Positions 1-10,842 of a stretch of DNA of 64,000 nucleotides are shown here, one piece after another; position 1 is the stretch's first letter; each line of letters opens with the position of its first letter. The DNA is taken from the NCBI GenBank assembly GCA_027064525.1, contig JAMOPJ010000045.1:22262-86261 (forward strand), given 5' to 3'. The notes under the pieces were generated by a model. That model had not been told where the DNA came from. It worked only from the letters and a program-made list of their open reading frames with translations, and did not search any database. Position numbers and translations under genes: made by a program. This DNA comes from Archaeoglobaceae archaeon. Lineage in GTDB: Archaea; Halobacteriota; Archaeoglobi; Archaeoglobales; Archaeoglobaceae.

Positions 1-1101
1 GGCTGTTTGATGAAGGATGCCGATTTCTACTTCTTAGACGAGATAACATCCTATCTGGACATATACCAGCGAATTAACGTTGCCAAAGTCATAAAGGAGT
101 GGGCTGAAAGGAAGCCGGTGCTTATCGTAGAGCACGATTTAGCTATTTTGGACATGCTTGCCGATTTTGTTCACATCAGCTATGGTGAACCGGGAGTTTA
201 CGGTGTTATCACCAACGCTAAAGGTGCGAGAGTTGGAATCAATCAGTATCTGAGGGGCTACTTGGCTGAAGAGAACATAAGGATCAGAGACAAGCCGATC
301 GAGTTTGAGATATTCCAGCCCAGAGAAGGAGAAAGCGAGAAGATTCTTGTAGAGTATCCGTCCTTCACAAAGTCATTTGAAGGGTTCAGGCTTGAAGTCG
401 AGGGTGGAGACATAAGGGCTGAAGAGGTTTTAGGTGTAGTAGGACCAAACGCTACTGGAAAATCTACGTTCGTTAAGATTTTGGCTGGAGTGCTCGAAGA
501 CGATGAGAAGAAGGTCAAGCTGAACCTCAAGGTTTCATACAAACCCCAATACATCAAAGCAGACGTAAGCATGCCCGTAGGGATGTTTCTTAGGAAGATA
601 AACCCGATGGTTGATTCTTCTTACTACAAAACGGAATTTCTGAAACCGCTCAGAATAGAAGATCTCATGGACAAGAATCTGGACGAGCTGAGTGGTGGCG
701 AATTGCAGAGGGTCGCTATAGTCGCTTGCTTGCTTAGAGACGCGGATCTTTACCTGTTAGATGAACCTTCGGCACATCTGGATGTCGAACAGAGAACCGA
801 AGTAGCAAGGATGATCAGGAGATTCGCTCTGAACCAATCTAAGAGCGTGCTTGTCGTGGATCACGACATCTATCTCATAGATATGGTAAGCGATAGGCTA
901 ATGGTCTTCCAAGGCGAGCCCGGAAGAAGGGGAATTGCAAAGAAACCGATGGGAATGCGAGATGGGATGAATCTATTCCTGTCGAATCTTGGCATCACGT
1001 TCAGAAGGGATGAGGAGACGAAGAGACCAAGAGTGAACAAACTCGGTTCAAGGCTGGATAGGGAGCAGAAAGCTAAGGGTGAGTATTATTACTATTTCTA
1101 G
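1..1101 (+). CDS. abce1: ABCE1/Rli1 ribosome-recycling ATPase, 5' end outside the window
   Basis: Twin-ATPase that splits ribosomes into subunits after termination. The reading frame is open to the first base, so the N-terminal ferredoxin-like Fe-S domain and most of the first ATPase domain lie upstream of the window. Visible are the Walker B and D-loop of domain 1 (FYFLDE, then TSYLD), the switch His (VEHDLAILD), the hinge, and a complete domain 2: Walker A GPNATGKST, signature LSGGELQR, Walker B LYLLDEPSAHLD and switch VVDHD. The SGGE signature and the paired SYLD/AHLD motifs are typical of the family. It converges on the AT-rich island at 1200. Identification is secure; only the missing N-terminus is unseen. 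Confidence 0.95.
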   Translation, partial: GCLMKDADFYFLDEITSYLDIYQRINVAKVIKEWAERKPVLIVEHDLAILDMLADFVHISYGEPGVYGVITNAKGARVGINQYLRGYLAEENIRIRDKPIEFEIFQPREGESEKILVEYPSFTKSFEGFRLEVEGGDIRAEEVLGVVGPNATGKSTFVKILAGVLEDDEKKVKLNLKVSYKPQYIKADVSMPVGMFLRKINPMVDSSYYKTEFLKPLRIEDLMDKNLDELSGGELQRVAIVACLLRDADLYLLDEPSAHLDVEQRTEVARMIRRFALNQSKSVLVVDHDIYLIDMVSDRLMVFQGEPGRRGIAKKPMGMRDGMNLFLSNLGITFRRDEETKRPRVNKLGSRLDREQKAKGEYYYYF

Positions 1102-1108
1102 GAAAATA

Positions 1109-1168
1109 GGTCGTGACTCCACATTGTGTGTGATTTAAATACTCCATCAACAGTATTGCAACACCACC
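1109..1168 (+). repeat. Dispersed 60-bp intergenic repeat, copy 1 (type B)
   Basis: Starts GGTCGTGACTCC and ends GCAACACCACC. By eye its reverse complement is identical over 60 bp to the copy at 14709-14768, and clearly related to those at 14579-14639 and 26384-26444. The ends form a short imperfect inverted repeat (GGTCGTG against CACCACC), and the centre has a TATA-like GATTTAAATAC. It sits between the convergent ends of abce1 and the caspase-like gene. Nature unknown: small mobile element, RNA gene or protein-binding site. Confidence 0.8.
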
Positions 1169-1199
1169 GGAAAAATAATATATAAAAATATTGAAATAT

Positions 1200-3746
1200 T
1201 TAATAAATCTTCTTTTTTCTTATTAGATACCATGTTACACCTATAGTAGTTACTATTGGAAAAACTATTGCAGAAAATTCAGGAGCCGGAACTATAGCAG
1301 TTGTTGTAGTAGCTGGACTAGTCGAGCTTATAGTGATTGCGCCAGCAATTGCTGAAACTATAGTTTTAGCTTCTTGTGTTTCACCTTTGACTATTGATTT
1401 TGTATAACTTTTTTCATAAACGACATTTCCATCAAGATATCCACTTATTGTTAAGGTATAGTAACCATTTTCTCTACCTACTAATACCACTTTATATTCA
1501 CCAGCAATAGGGTTTTTAATTCTTATAATCTGCGGTTCCGTGTTGGGACCAGTGTAAGTTGCTCCTGGAATTTCAATTTCAATTTTTCCTGTGTCATAAT
1601 TTAATCCAACATGCCTTCCAAGTGGATCATAGACGTGTAAGTCAACAGGTGACTCCACTTTGAACTCTATGGTCCTCGAAACAATAGGTGAAATCTTTGT
1701 TTCTAAGGCAAGGATTGCCTGAACTGTTGCTAATTCTTCTTTTTCAGCTCCATGATACATTCCTTCCCAAGGATTTAACCATGAACCATCTGCTCTCTGT
1801 TGATTCACTAAGTAATTCGATAGATCATGATACCAGTCATGATCTCCAAGCTGTTCTATTCCTGAAAGAGTCATAGCCTTTGCAAATGTATAGAGGTAGT
1901 AGTATAGCCAAGTATCATCAATAGGATAGTTTTGATCAATATGATAATTGTTCTTAAACCATTCTATTGCTTTCTGGACCCTTATATCATTTTCATCTAG
2001 GCCACAGCATATTAAGCTCCATAATCCTGCTGCTGTCATGGATCCATACGATTTCATATCTCCACCTGGCACCCACGGATTCATTATTGGATTATAGAAG
2101 AACCCTCCATCATCATATTTTGCGTAGTCTGGATTCGTCTGCTTCAAGTTCTGGCATCTTGTAACGAAAATCAAAGCCTTTTGCCAAACATCATCAGGAA
2201 CGTTAGCCCAACCTTTCTGATCAGCTTCATGTAATGCTAATAAAACGAATTGTGTGTTTGATAGATCGGCCCAGTGTGTTTCTCCAGTCTCGTAACCCCA
2301 ACCTCCATAGAACCAATCAGATTGGCTCGCACCTTCACCTTCATCCTGCTGGGCTTGGATTAGGTAACTAACTGCTTTTTGAACTACACCTTTGTATGAT
2401 TCGTTGTTTGTTGCAAGTAAAGCTAAGACTGCAAGAGATGTATCGTAAATATGTGTGTGGATAGAGCTGGTTATCGCTCCATCAGCGTTTTGATGTGAAA
2501 GAATATATTTCAAACCTTTTGCCACAGTTGAATCTTCTTCACTTATACCATAATTGAGGAAAGCCATTACAGCCATGGCTGTAACACCAACGCTTTCAAC
2601 TTTAGTTCCGTCGGGATACGTGTAACACCATGAACCGTCGGGGTTTTGATGAAAGCGTAACCAACATAATCCATCCGCGATACTCCTATTTACTAATCCA
2701 CTTCGGAAAGGTAAAAATATTATATCAGCCACAGATCCATCACTGGAGTCCAAATGATCCTTTTCATTAACAAAAGTGGGTAGACCATTGCCATTATCAT
2801 CTAACCATGGAGTTTCCCAACCACCTAAGCGAGCAGTATCGTGATTCCAAGCGTAATCCCAAGCTTCCTTTAAAGATACTTTTCCATCACCATTTTTATC
2901 GGCTGTAACAATACCATCATTAATCATACCATTATTATAATGTGTACTACTTCCATGTAGGGCATCTATAAAGGCTTCTGACCATTCACTGAACCCATCT
3001 CCATCTATATCTCCATAAGAATACCAAGTTTCGTTTGTGGCTGTTATGATTATTCTGTTTGGTGCACTAATATCATCTATTATTCCACCACCAAAACAAC
3101 CTATTTTTTCCTTACATCCTTGTCTTATAAATATTAGCTTTCCATAACGCAGTGTACTAAGATCCGATGCTAGTTCATCGTCCCAATAAAGACCATCAGC
3201 TACTTGTAAGCATTCATCAATACCCACCCAGTCATCCGTGTCACCATCACCATTTACATCAAATCCATTTGGATATAAAAATCTTCCACTTTCATTTATA
3301 ACTTCTGTAATATTACTTTCACGTACCTCTAAACCCTCGTCACCATTTAAGTCTATGCGACCAAACTCTACAGACCTATGTCTCCAGTTATATCCACCTC
3401 CATGGCTACTGAAATAGATAAGAATTATGTCGTTATCATCTGAGCGAGAGGCAAGCCAATTAGTAATTGCCCAACGAACATTTGCTTTAGTAGATAGAGC
3501 ATTTACACCTGGATGTGAAAGGTCAACACTTAAATAATACACGTCATCAAATGAACAATGATCTCTTACCAAATGATACATGTAATCTGTATTATTTTGG
3601 AAACTGCCACCTCTGCTTCCACAAATTATAAGTGCGTAATATTTTACTGAAGAGTCTGCTTGAGCCACTGCAATAGATAGGGTGGTAACTATTTGTATTA
3701 ATAATATTAAATACCATAATTTATGCTTAAATATCTTAAATATCAA
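1200..3746 (-). CDS. Caspase-fold peptidase / alpha-alpha toroid surface protein with PEF-CTERM anchor
   Basis: 848 aa. Seen in order: signal peptide (about 8-30); caspase/legumain-like domain (about 35-345) with putative catalytic His115 (FSSHGGG) and Cys211 (IRQGCKEK); several Asp-rich calcium-loop-like motifs (DVNGDGDTD, DIDGDGFSE, DKNGDGKVS); prenyltransferase/squalene-cyclase-like repeats (about 355-700, with motifs such as QNPDGSW); a beta-rich region; and a Thr-rich stalk ending in a C-terminal PEF motif, hydrophobic helix and RKKK. The last part matches the PEF-CTERM signal handled by archaeosortases (family knowledge), so a cell-surface location is inferred. Start is TTG, overlapping the upstream lipoprotein stop by 3 bp, with GGAGGGG upstream. 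Base composition is visibly more AT-rich than the flanks, suggesting transfer. Substrate unknown. Confidence 0.8.
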   Translation of the reverse strand: MIFKIFKHKLWYLILLIQIVTTLSIAVAQADSSVKYYALIICGSRGGSFQNNTDYMYHLVRDHCSFDDVYYLSVDLSHPGVNALSTKANVRWAITNWLASRSDDNDIILIYFSSHGGGYNWRHRSVEFGRIDLNGDEGLEVRESNITEVINESGRFLYPNGFDVNGDGDTDDWVGIDECLQVADGLYWDDELASDLSTLRYGKLIFIRQGCKEKIGCFGGGIIDDISAPNRIIITATNETWYSYGDIDGDGFSEWSEAFIDALHGSSTHYNNGMINDGIVTADKNGDGKVSLKEAWDYAWNHDTARLGGWETPWLDDNGNGLPTFVNEKDHLDSSDGSVADIIFLPFRSGLVNRSIADGLCWLRFHQNPDGSWCYTYPDGTKVESVGVTAMAVMAFLNYGISEEDSTVAKGLKYILSHQNADGAITSSIHTHIYDTSLAVLALLATNNESYKGVVQKAVSYLIQAQQDEGEGASQSDWFYGGWGYETGETHWADLSNTQFVLLALHEADQKGWANVPDDVWQKALIFVTRCQNLKQTNPDYAKYDDGGFFYNPIMNPWVPGGDMKSYGSMTAAGLWSLICCGLDENDIRVQKAIEWFKNNYHIDQNYPIDDTWLYYYLYTFAKAMTLSGIEQLGDHDWYHDLSNYLVNQQRADGSWLNPWEGMYHGAEKEELATVQAILALETKISPIVSRTIEFKVESPVDLHVYDPLGRHVGLNYDTGKIEIEIPGATYTGPNTEPQIIRIKNPIAGEYKVVLVGRENGYYTLTISGYLDGNVVYEKSYTKSIVKGETQEAKTIVSAIAGAITISSTSPATTTTAIVPAPEFSAIVFPIVTTIGVTWYLIRKKKIY

Positions 3747-4780
3747 TTTATATCCCCTCCCTTCACAGCTATTATAATATCAGTGGTAATTGACCCGTCA
3801 TTTTCGTCAACAAAACCAACTCGAAGAAAAGAACAATTCAATTGCATTCGATGGATAGGTAAAGTAATAAGAAACGTGTAGCCAGTAGTATTATTAAAAA
3901 TACAAGTATGGAAATTTGAAAATGGTATAACCTCAGCAAAAACTACTGACTTTCCATTTGGAGATAAGATACCTGGAAAACATTTACCATTTACTAAGAA
4001 CGCATAAGCTTCATCATCAAAAGCACCATTTTCATTTGAATCAGGGACTATGAATATATAATCTTTTGGATTATAATCATCATCATTAATTTTAATAATT
4101 AATTTATTAATATCAATTAATTTAATTTTTAAAAATAATTTTTTATTTGGATTTATATTCTGTTGTAAAAGATTCTGACTAATATAATAAGTTGAATTCA
4201 TCTTTAGTGGCTCTACTATAATGTATTTCTGATTATTTTCCTTTATTTTTTCTTTTAAAAGTTCTAATTCACTTACTTTTACACCCCATTTACTACTTCC
4301 TTCAATCAACAGCATTGCTTTACTTTTATTCCAAGGATTATTGACTACCTCCAAAATTCCTCTGCAATCTCCTGGAAATGTTTCATTAGTTTTTAAAACA
4401 TCAGCAATAGCGTAAATCTCTTTAAGCATTTTATTACTCATAAGAGTTCCAATGACAATTAAATTATAACTCCTTTTATCTTCCTCAGTAACTTCAGAAT
4501 ATCTCTTAATCAAAGGCTTATTCCCAGTCTTATTCTTTAAATATTTAGCAATCTCTTTTGCAGCTCGTATTTCAATTTCAGAAGCATTATCTCCAATAAT
4601 AATCAAAGTGTTTTCTTTGAAAACCTTTGGGAAATCAGAAAGTTTGAACTCTTTTTTTGGTTGAGTTATTGGTGTAGTTGGTATTGCTTCTTCAGATTTT
4701 TGCACACACATACTAACAAGTAAAGCTACCACTAATATCAATCCTCCTACTATTAGTGGTAGCTTTTTAAGTATCCGCAT
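3743..4780 (-). CDS. Lipoprotein, S-layer-like fold
   Basis: 345 aa. The N-terminal hydrophobic segment ends in a lipobox-like LLVSMC followed by a Thr/Pro-rich linker, so membrane anchoring through Cys25 is predicted. Residues about 55-130 (LIIIGDNASEIEIRAAKEIA and later YNLIVIGTLMSN) resemble the alternating strand/helix pattern of archaeal S-layer-like domains. The C-terminal third is beta-rich with an Asp-rich loop (DSNENGAFDDEA). It is the first gene of a two-gene operon with the caspase-like protein and shares its AT-rich composition, so the two may act together at the surface (inference). The function is not known. Confidence 0.65.
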   Translation of the reverse strand: MRILKKLPLIVGGLILVVALLVSMCVQKSEEAIPTTPITQPKKEFKLSDFPKVFKENTLIIIGDNASEIEIRAAKEIAKYLKNKTGNKPLIKRYSEVTEEDKRSYNLIVIGTLMSNKMLKEIYAIADVLKTNETFPGDCRGILEVVNNPWNKSKAMLLIEGSSKWGVKVSELELLKEKIKENNQKYIIVEPLKMNSTYYISQNLLQQNINPNKKLFLKIKLIDINKLIIKINDDDYNPKDYIFIVPDSNENGAFDDEAYAFLVNGKCFPGILSPNGKSVVFAEVIPFSNFHTCIFNNTTGYTFLITLPIHRMQLNCSFLRVGFVDENDGSITTDIIIAVKGGDIN

Positions 4781-4846
4781 AAGTTAGATTGCCTTTAAGG
4801 AAGTCAATCATATTTAATTTTTTCTATTTTAATATGAATTAAAATC

Positions 4847-5152
4847 TTATAAATTATTGTAATTATCATGACCATTATCTATATCTGTCGTTAAAGTTTT
4901 TTGATCAAGCAAAATCCCAATATTCAAGCCAATCTCAAGCCAAGCCCACGCCCAAACGACGCATTCAAAAGCCCTAACCAGATCTCCTTTCTCCAAAAAG
5001 TATTCGGAATCCGAGATGTAAGCTCGAATATTCTTCAGAAACTCCTCTCCCTTCTTATTTATGGCATTCACCTTCTCAATCCTAACTTTGATTCTTTCGA
5101 GCCACTTGATCGTCTCGTTTTCCAGTTCTTCTACTACTCTCTCCGCATCCAT
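4847..5152 (-). CDS. DUF357 family protein
   Basis: 101 aa, helical, cytoplasmic. The stretch LEKGDLVRAFECVVWAWAWL is the conserved part of the archaeal DUF357 family, a small helical-hairpin protein without a known biochemical role. The N-terminal half is charged and coiled-coil-like. It lies 17 bp downstream of the NfeD-type protease gene on the same strand. The C-terminal tail (about 85-101) is Asn/Asp-rich and runs into AT-rich DNA next to the island, so the original stop may have been lost when the island arrived (inference). Confidence 0.8.
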   Translation of the reverse strand: MDAERVVEELENETIKWLERIKVRIEKVNAINKKGEEFLKNIRAYISDSEYFLEKGDLVRAFECVVWAWAWLEIGLNIGILLDQKTLTTDIDNGHDNYNNL

Positions 5153-5169
5153 AACGACACCTTAAACGA

Positions 5170-7688
<2,519 letters not shown>

Positions 7689-7708
<20 letters not shown>

Positions 7709-8861
7709 CGTCACAACACTCCGCAAGCTTCAAGTCATGTGTTGCAATTATAACGGTCTTCCCAAGTTCCTTTGCGACATCCAAGAGCTTAATCCTAAAC
7801 TTAAAATCCTGCCCAGCTGTTGGTTCATCGAGTAAGACGACATCTCCACAAAAAGCCTTCGCAATCGCAACTCTCTTAGCCTGTCCGAAGCTCAAGGAAT
7901 GAGGATGTCTGTCGGCTAACTTCTCCAGATCGAAGAGCTTAAGGAGTTCGGGATGAACTTCCCTATCAACTCTGCTCTCGAACAGGTGATAGTTCGGAAA
8001 GCTGAATGTCATCCCGATCTTTCCTCTGACCTCAATTCTGCCGTCCCAAGGCTTCAAAGTCCCGGCTATTAGCCTCAGCAACGTCGTCTTGCCGCATCCG
8101 TTCTCTCCAATTATCGCAAATATCTCTCCTCTCTTTACATCGAACGATAGATCTTCAAAAAGCGGCTTATCGTAGCCGAACGTGATGGATTCAACTTTGA
8201 CAACGGTTTCTTTCGACTTAAATTCCCTTCCGCAAACGCTATCGTTCAACTCTGGAATATCGACGATCCTTCCGTCTTCCATCCAGAAGAACTCTTCAAA
8301 TTGTTCTGCGAACTCGATCCTGTGCTCGGAAAGGACGACGATCCTGTCCTGTCTCAGCAAGATCTTAAGGATTTTGTCTGCAATCCTTGGATGCAGATTG
8401 CTGAAAGGCTCATCCAAAGCTAAGCATCTACAATCGCTTGCCAAGGCTGAGGCGATCGTAACCAACCGCTTTTCCCCATCCGAAAGCTCGAAAATCCGCC
8501 TGTTTAGCAGTTCCTCAATCCCACAAACCTTAGCGACCTTCTTTATCCTTCTATCCACCTCGTTCCATTCGTAGCCCCGATGCAGGAGATGTAGAGCAAT
8601 CTCATCGTAAACTCTGCTCGCAACTATCTGCTCGTCTGCGTTCTGCCCTATGAAGAAAACTTCCGTGTCTATTCGAACATCACCCTCAAGCTTCCCGCCA
8701 TAGAAGTTCGGGATAAGTCCGTTGAAGATCCTGAGCAGGGTGGACTTTCCACTGCCGGTGTAACCTCCGATAAGGGTGTTTCCCTCTACCTTCAAGCTGA
8801 CACCTTTCAATCCGACGATTCCGTTTGGATATGTGTATTTAACGTCCTTAAGGCAGATCAT
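7689..8861 (-). CDS. ecfA: ECF transporter ATPase, two ATPase domains fused
   Basis: 390 aa with two complete nucleotide-binding domains in one chain. Domain 1: Walker A GYTGSGKST, signature LSDGEKR, Walker B CLALDEPF, switch SEHR. Domain 2: Walker A GENGCGKTT, signature LSFGQAKR, Walker B VVLLDEPTAG, switch ATHD. This replaces the usual separate EcfA1 and EcfA2 pair. It energises uptake by the BioY S-component encoded just upstream (genes overlap by 14 bp). Domain 1's Q-loop region (FFIGQNADEQ) is intact. A dedicated biotin system is inferred from the neighbours. Confidence 0.9.
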
Positions 8862-9465
8862 AGCCTCTCTGTTTCAGAAGCTCGTGGAGATATTTGAAAA
8901 CTACTATCGCAATCACGTGATCCATGAACACATCCTGCGGAACGAATATCAGAACTGTCGCAAAGAAGACTGCCCAGAACGGACTCAGATTTATTCCGAA
9001 GAATCTCGTTGCGGATTCGCACCAACCCATCAAGCCGGAGCTACCGCTCGCAAATTCATAGAAAACGGCAAAGCCTACCAAGTAGAGAGGAATCACAGCC
9101 ACAACACTTCCGATCCATAGAGTAATTAGCTCTTTCAGGCTTCCTCGCCTGTAGGCTTTTTCCCTTATCAGTCCCATCAGAAAAGCTGAGACAGGGAACA
9201 TCCAAAAGTATCCAGCTGTGTAGCCGAACAGCTCACCGATTCCGCCTCTGAACCCAGCTCCGGCTGGGATACCGAGTGCTATCATACCCAAGTATATCAG
9301 CTGAGCGACCGCTCCGAACTTGCCGAGCAGAAGTCCTGAGAGGATTACGGCAAAATTTTGCATCGTATAAGGAACTGGTCCCAATTTGAATGAAATCTGA
9401 GCGGAGATCGCTGTCAAAACTGCTAAGGCACAGGCGAGAGTTACTCTGACATATTTGTTAACCAT
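8848..9465 (-). CDS. bioY: Biotin transporter substrate-binding subunit BioY
   Basis: 205 aa, six membrane helices. BioY family motifs are visible: ISFKLGPVPYTMQNFAV (the region lining the biotin site) and the Gly-rich loop with FGYTAGYFWMFP. Start ATG at 9465 (MVNKYVRV); a longer frame upstream merely re-reads the DUF1284 gene. The start overlaps the end of that gene by 8 bp. With EcfA and EcfT it should import biotin, which the biotin carboxylase at 12116 requires through its partner subunit. Confidence 0.92.
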   Translation of the reverse strand: MVNKYVRVTLACALAVLTAISAQISFKLGPVPYTMQNFAVILSGLLLGKFGAVAQLIYLGMIALGIPAGAGFRGGIGELFGYTAGYFWMFPVSAFLMGLIREKAYRRGSLKELITLWIGSVVAVIPLYLVGFAVFYEFASGSSGLMGWCESATRFFGINLSPFWAVFFATVLIFVPQDVFMDHVIAIVVFKYLHELLKQRGYDLP

Positions 9466-9844
9466 GTGTTTGGTGAGGTTGACATTTGAATTTAAGCATT
9501 TTGTCTTTGCATACTTTCCACCATCTGCATCCCTTGCAAGCTCTCCTGATCCATATCGGCAGTATTTTTGGCAACTTTCTTTTAATTTCATCCCAGCAAA
9601 CTCTCGATCCGACGTTAATTGAAAGTAAAAAGAGCGCCAACCTGTCGAGCTCTTTCATCTCCTCAGGACATCTACCTCCGATGTGATTTGGACAGGCTTT
9701 ACATATATCATCAATTCCATCGACTACGGTTACCTTTTTGGCATTCTTGAGAACTCTAAACGTATTTTTGACGAATTTGTGACTGTATCCTTTGCCTATG
9801 AAAAATTGGAGGCAGATTAGATGATGACCTCTCAGTTTTGGCAT
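9458..9844 (-). CDS. DUF1284 family Cys-rich protein
   Basis: 128 aa soluble protein. It begins MPKLRGHHLICLQFF, the conserved RGHHLxC opening of DUF1284, and carries further cysteines (CKACPNHIGGRC, CKGCRWWKVC) that look like a metal or Fe-S binding set. Function unknown in the family. First gene of the run leading into bioY, so a link to biotin uptake is possible but unproven. Divergent from the gene at 9920; the gap contains the palindrome CGTTTGCCAAACG. Confidence 0.82.
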   Translation of the reverse strand: MPKLRGHHLICLQFFIGKGYSHKFVKNTFRVLKNAKKVTVVDGIDDICKACPNHIGGRCPEEMKELDRLALFLLSINVGSRVCWDEIKRKLPKILPIWIRRACKGCRWWKVCKDKMLKFKCQPHQTHG

Positions 9845-9919
9845 CGAATGTTGTATGTCTATCTGGCCTTAACGTTTGCCAAACGAAACCTTAACAAAGC
9901 ATTGCAACTAAGCCATCTC

Positions 9920-10804
9920 ATGGACATTCTCGTTCTGTTCACATCGCATAGGGTTGAGATGCTACCTCATTTCGAGGAAGAGGCAAGGAAAAGGGATGTG
10001 ATCATCATAGAAGAGCCTAAGGACGATAAATTTCAGCGAATGCTCAACGGGGAGATTTCCGTGGACAGCTACGTCAGATCGATCGACACATCTTTCCCTG
10101 TTTATTCAAAACACCAATGCGAAGTTCTGCGAAGACTGCACGCGATGGGCAAAAGAATCTATCAGGTTGATCCATATCTCGAAATAATTGAGATGATAAG
10201 AGAAGCTGTAGATAGAGGGGAGTTCGAGAATCTTCCGAAGGATGAAAAGATCGAACTTGTCAGAAATACTGAAAAGGAGGCAAATTTGGCTTGGCTCGAC
10301 TATCAGGAAGCATTCCTCCGCAAAAACTTCGATGAGCTCGTCGAAGCTACGGTGAGATTTACAAAAGCGGACGCAGAAAGATTTAAGGTTAGGGACAGGA
10401 TGAGGGCTGAAGAGATAGCAAGATTGGATGTTGAAGGAGACGTTTTGGTCGAGGCAGGGCAGATTCACATTCTTCTGCCAAAATATTTGGAAGAATTAGG
10501 CTTTAAAGTTTCGACACTCAATCTGCCAGAAACGATCGCAAGAAAGTTGGGAATCGAGCTATATCCGAATCCGGGAAATGAGCTGACAAAGATGTTCATG
10601 CTCGAAGAAGAGGTCGATGACGAAACCGCAAGGCTCATGGCGGCAAGGGGGATAATATACATCTCGATAATTTCAAAGGATGAGATGCTTCCGAGCGAGG
10701 AGAATCCTTATCCACACCTCGTCGAGGAGAACAAGATAGCCAAAGCCGTAAGCAAGCTGAGCTACGAAGGATGTAAGAGGTTGTTCTACAAGATATGGAG
10801 CTGA
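9920..10804 (+). CDS. Conserved hypothetical protein, helical, soluble
   Basis: 294 aa from the ATG at 9920 (MDILVLFTSHRVEML); a longer frame from 9821 overlaps the divergent gene and is unlikely. Highly charged with long helices in the middle (about 85-190). A motif VEAGQIHILLPKYLEELGF (about 176-195) followed by strands vaguely recalls the TraB/ChaN-type glycine-histidine motif, but I cannot assign a family. No signal peptide or membrane segment. It stands alone between DUF1284 and fae-hps, 38 bp upstream of the latter, and may be cotranscribed with it. Confidence 0.7.
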   Translation: MDILVLFTSHRVEMLPHFEEEARKRDVIIIEEPKDDKFQRMLNGEISVDSYVRSIDTSFPVYSKHQCEVLRRLHAMGKRIYQVDPYLEIIEMIREAVDRGEFENLPKDEKIELVRNTEKEANLAWLDYQEAFLRKNFDELVEATVRFTKADAERFKVRDRMRAEEIARLDVEGDVLVEAGQIHILLPKYLEELGFKVSTLNLPETIARKLGIELYPNPGNELTKMFMLEEEVDDETARLMAARGIIYISIISKDEMLPSEENPYPHLVEENKIAKAVSKLSYEGCKRLFYKIWS

Positions 10805-10842
10805 TCGATATTTTTTTATGATTGGGATCATTCAGAGGGTTC

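Noticed and set aside
9466..9591. Longer BioY with a 42-residue N-terminal extension
   Set aside because: The extension only re-reads the overlapping DUF1284 gene in another frame and is not part of the BioY family.
9847..9875. CGTTTGCCAAACG and the nearby TTAAC motifs as a biotin-repressor (BirA) operator for bioY
   Set aside because: The palindrome is 380 bp upstream of bioY, before DUF1284, and I cannot match it to a known archaeal BirA site with confidence.
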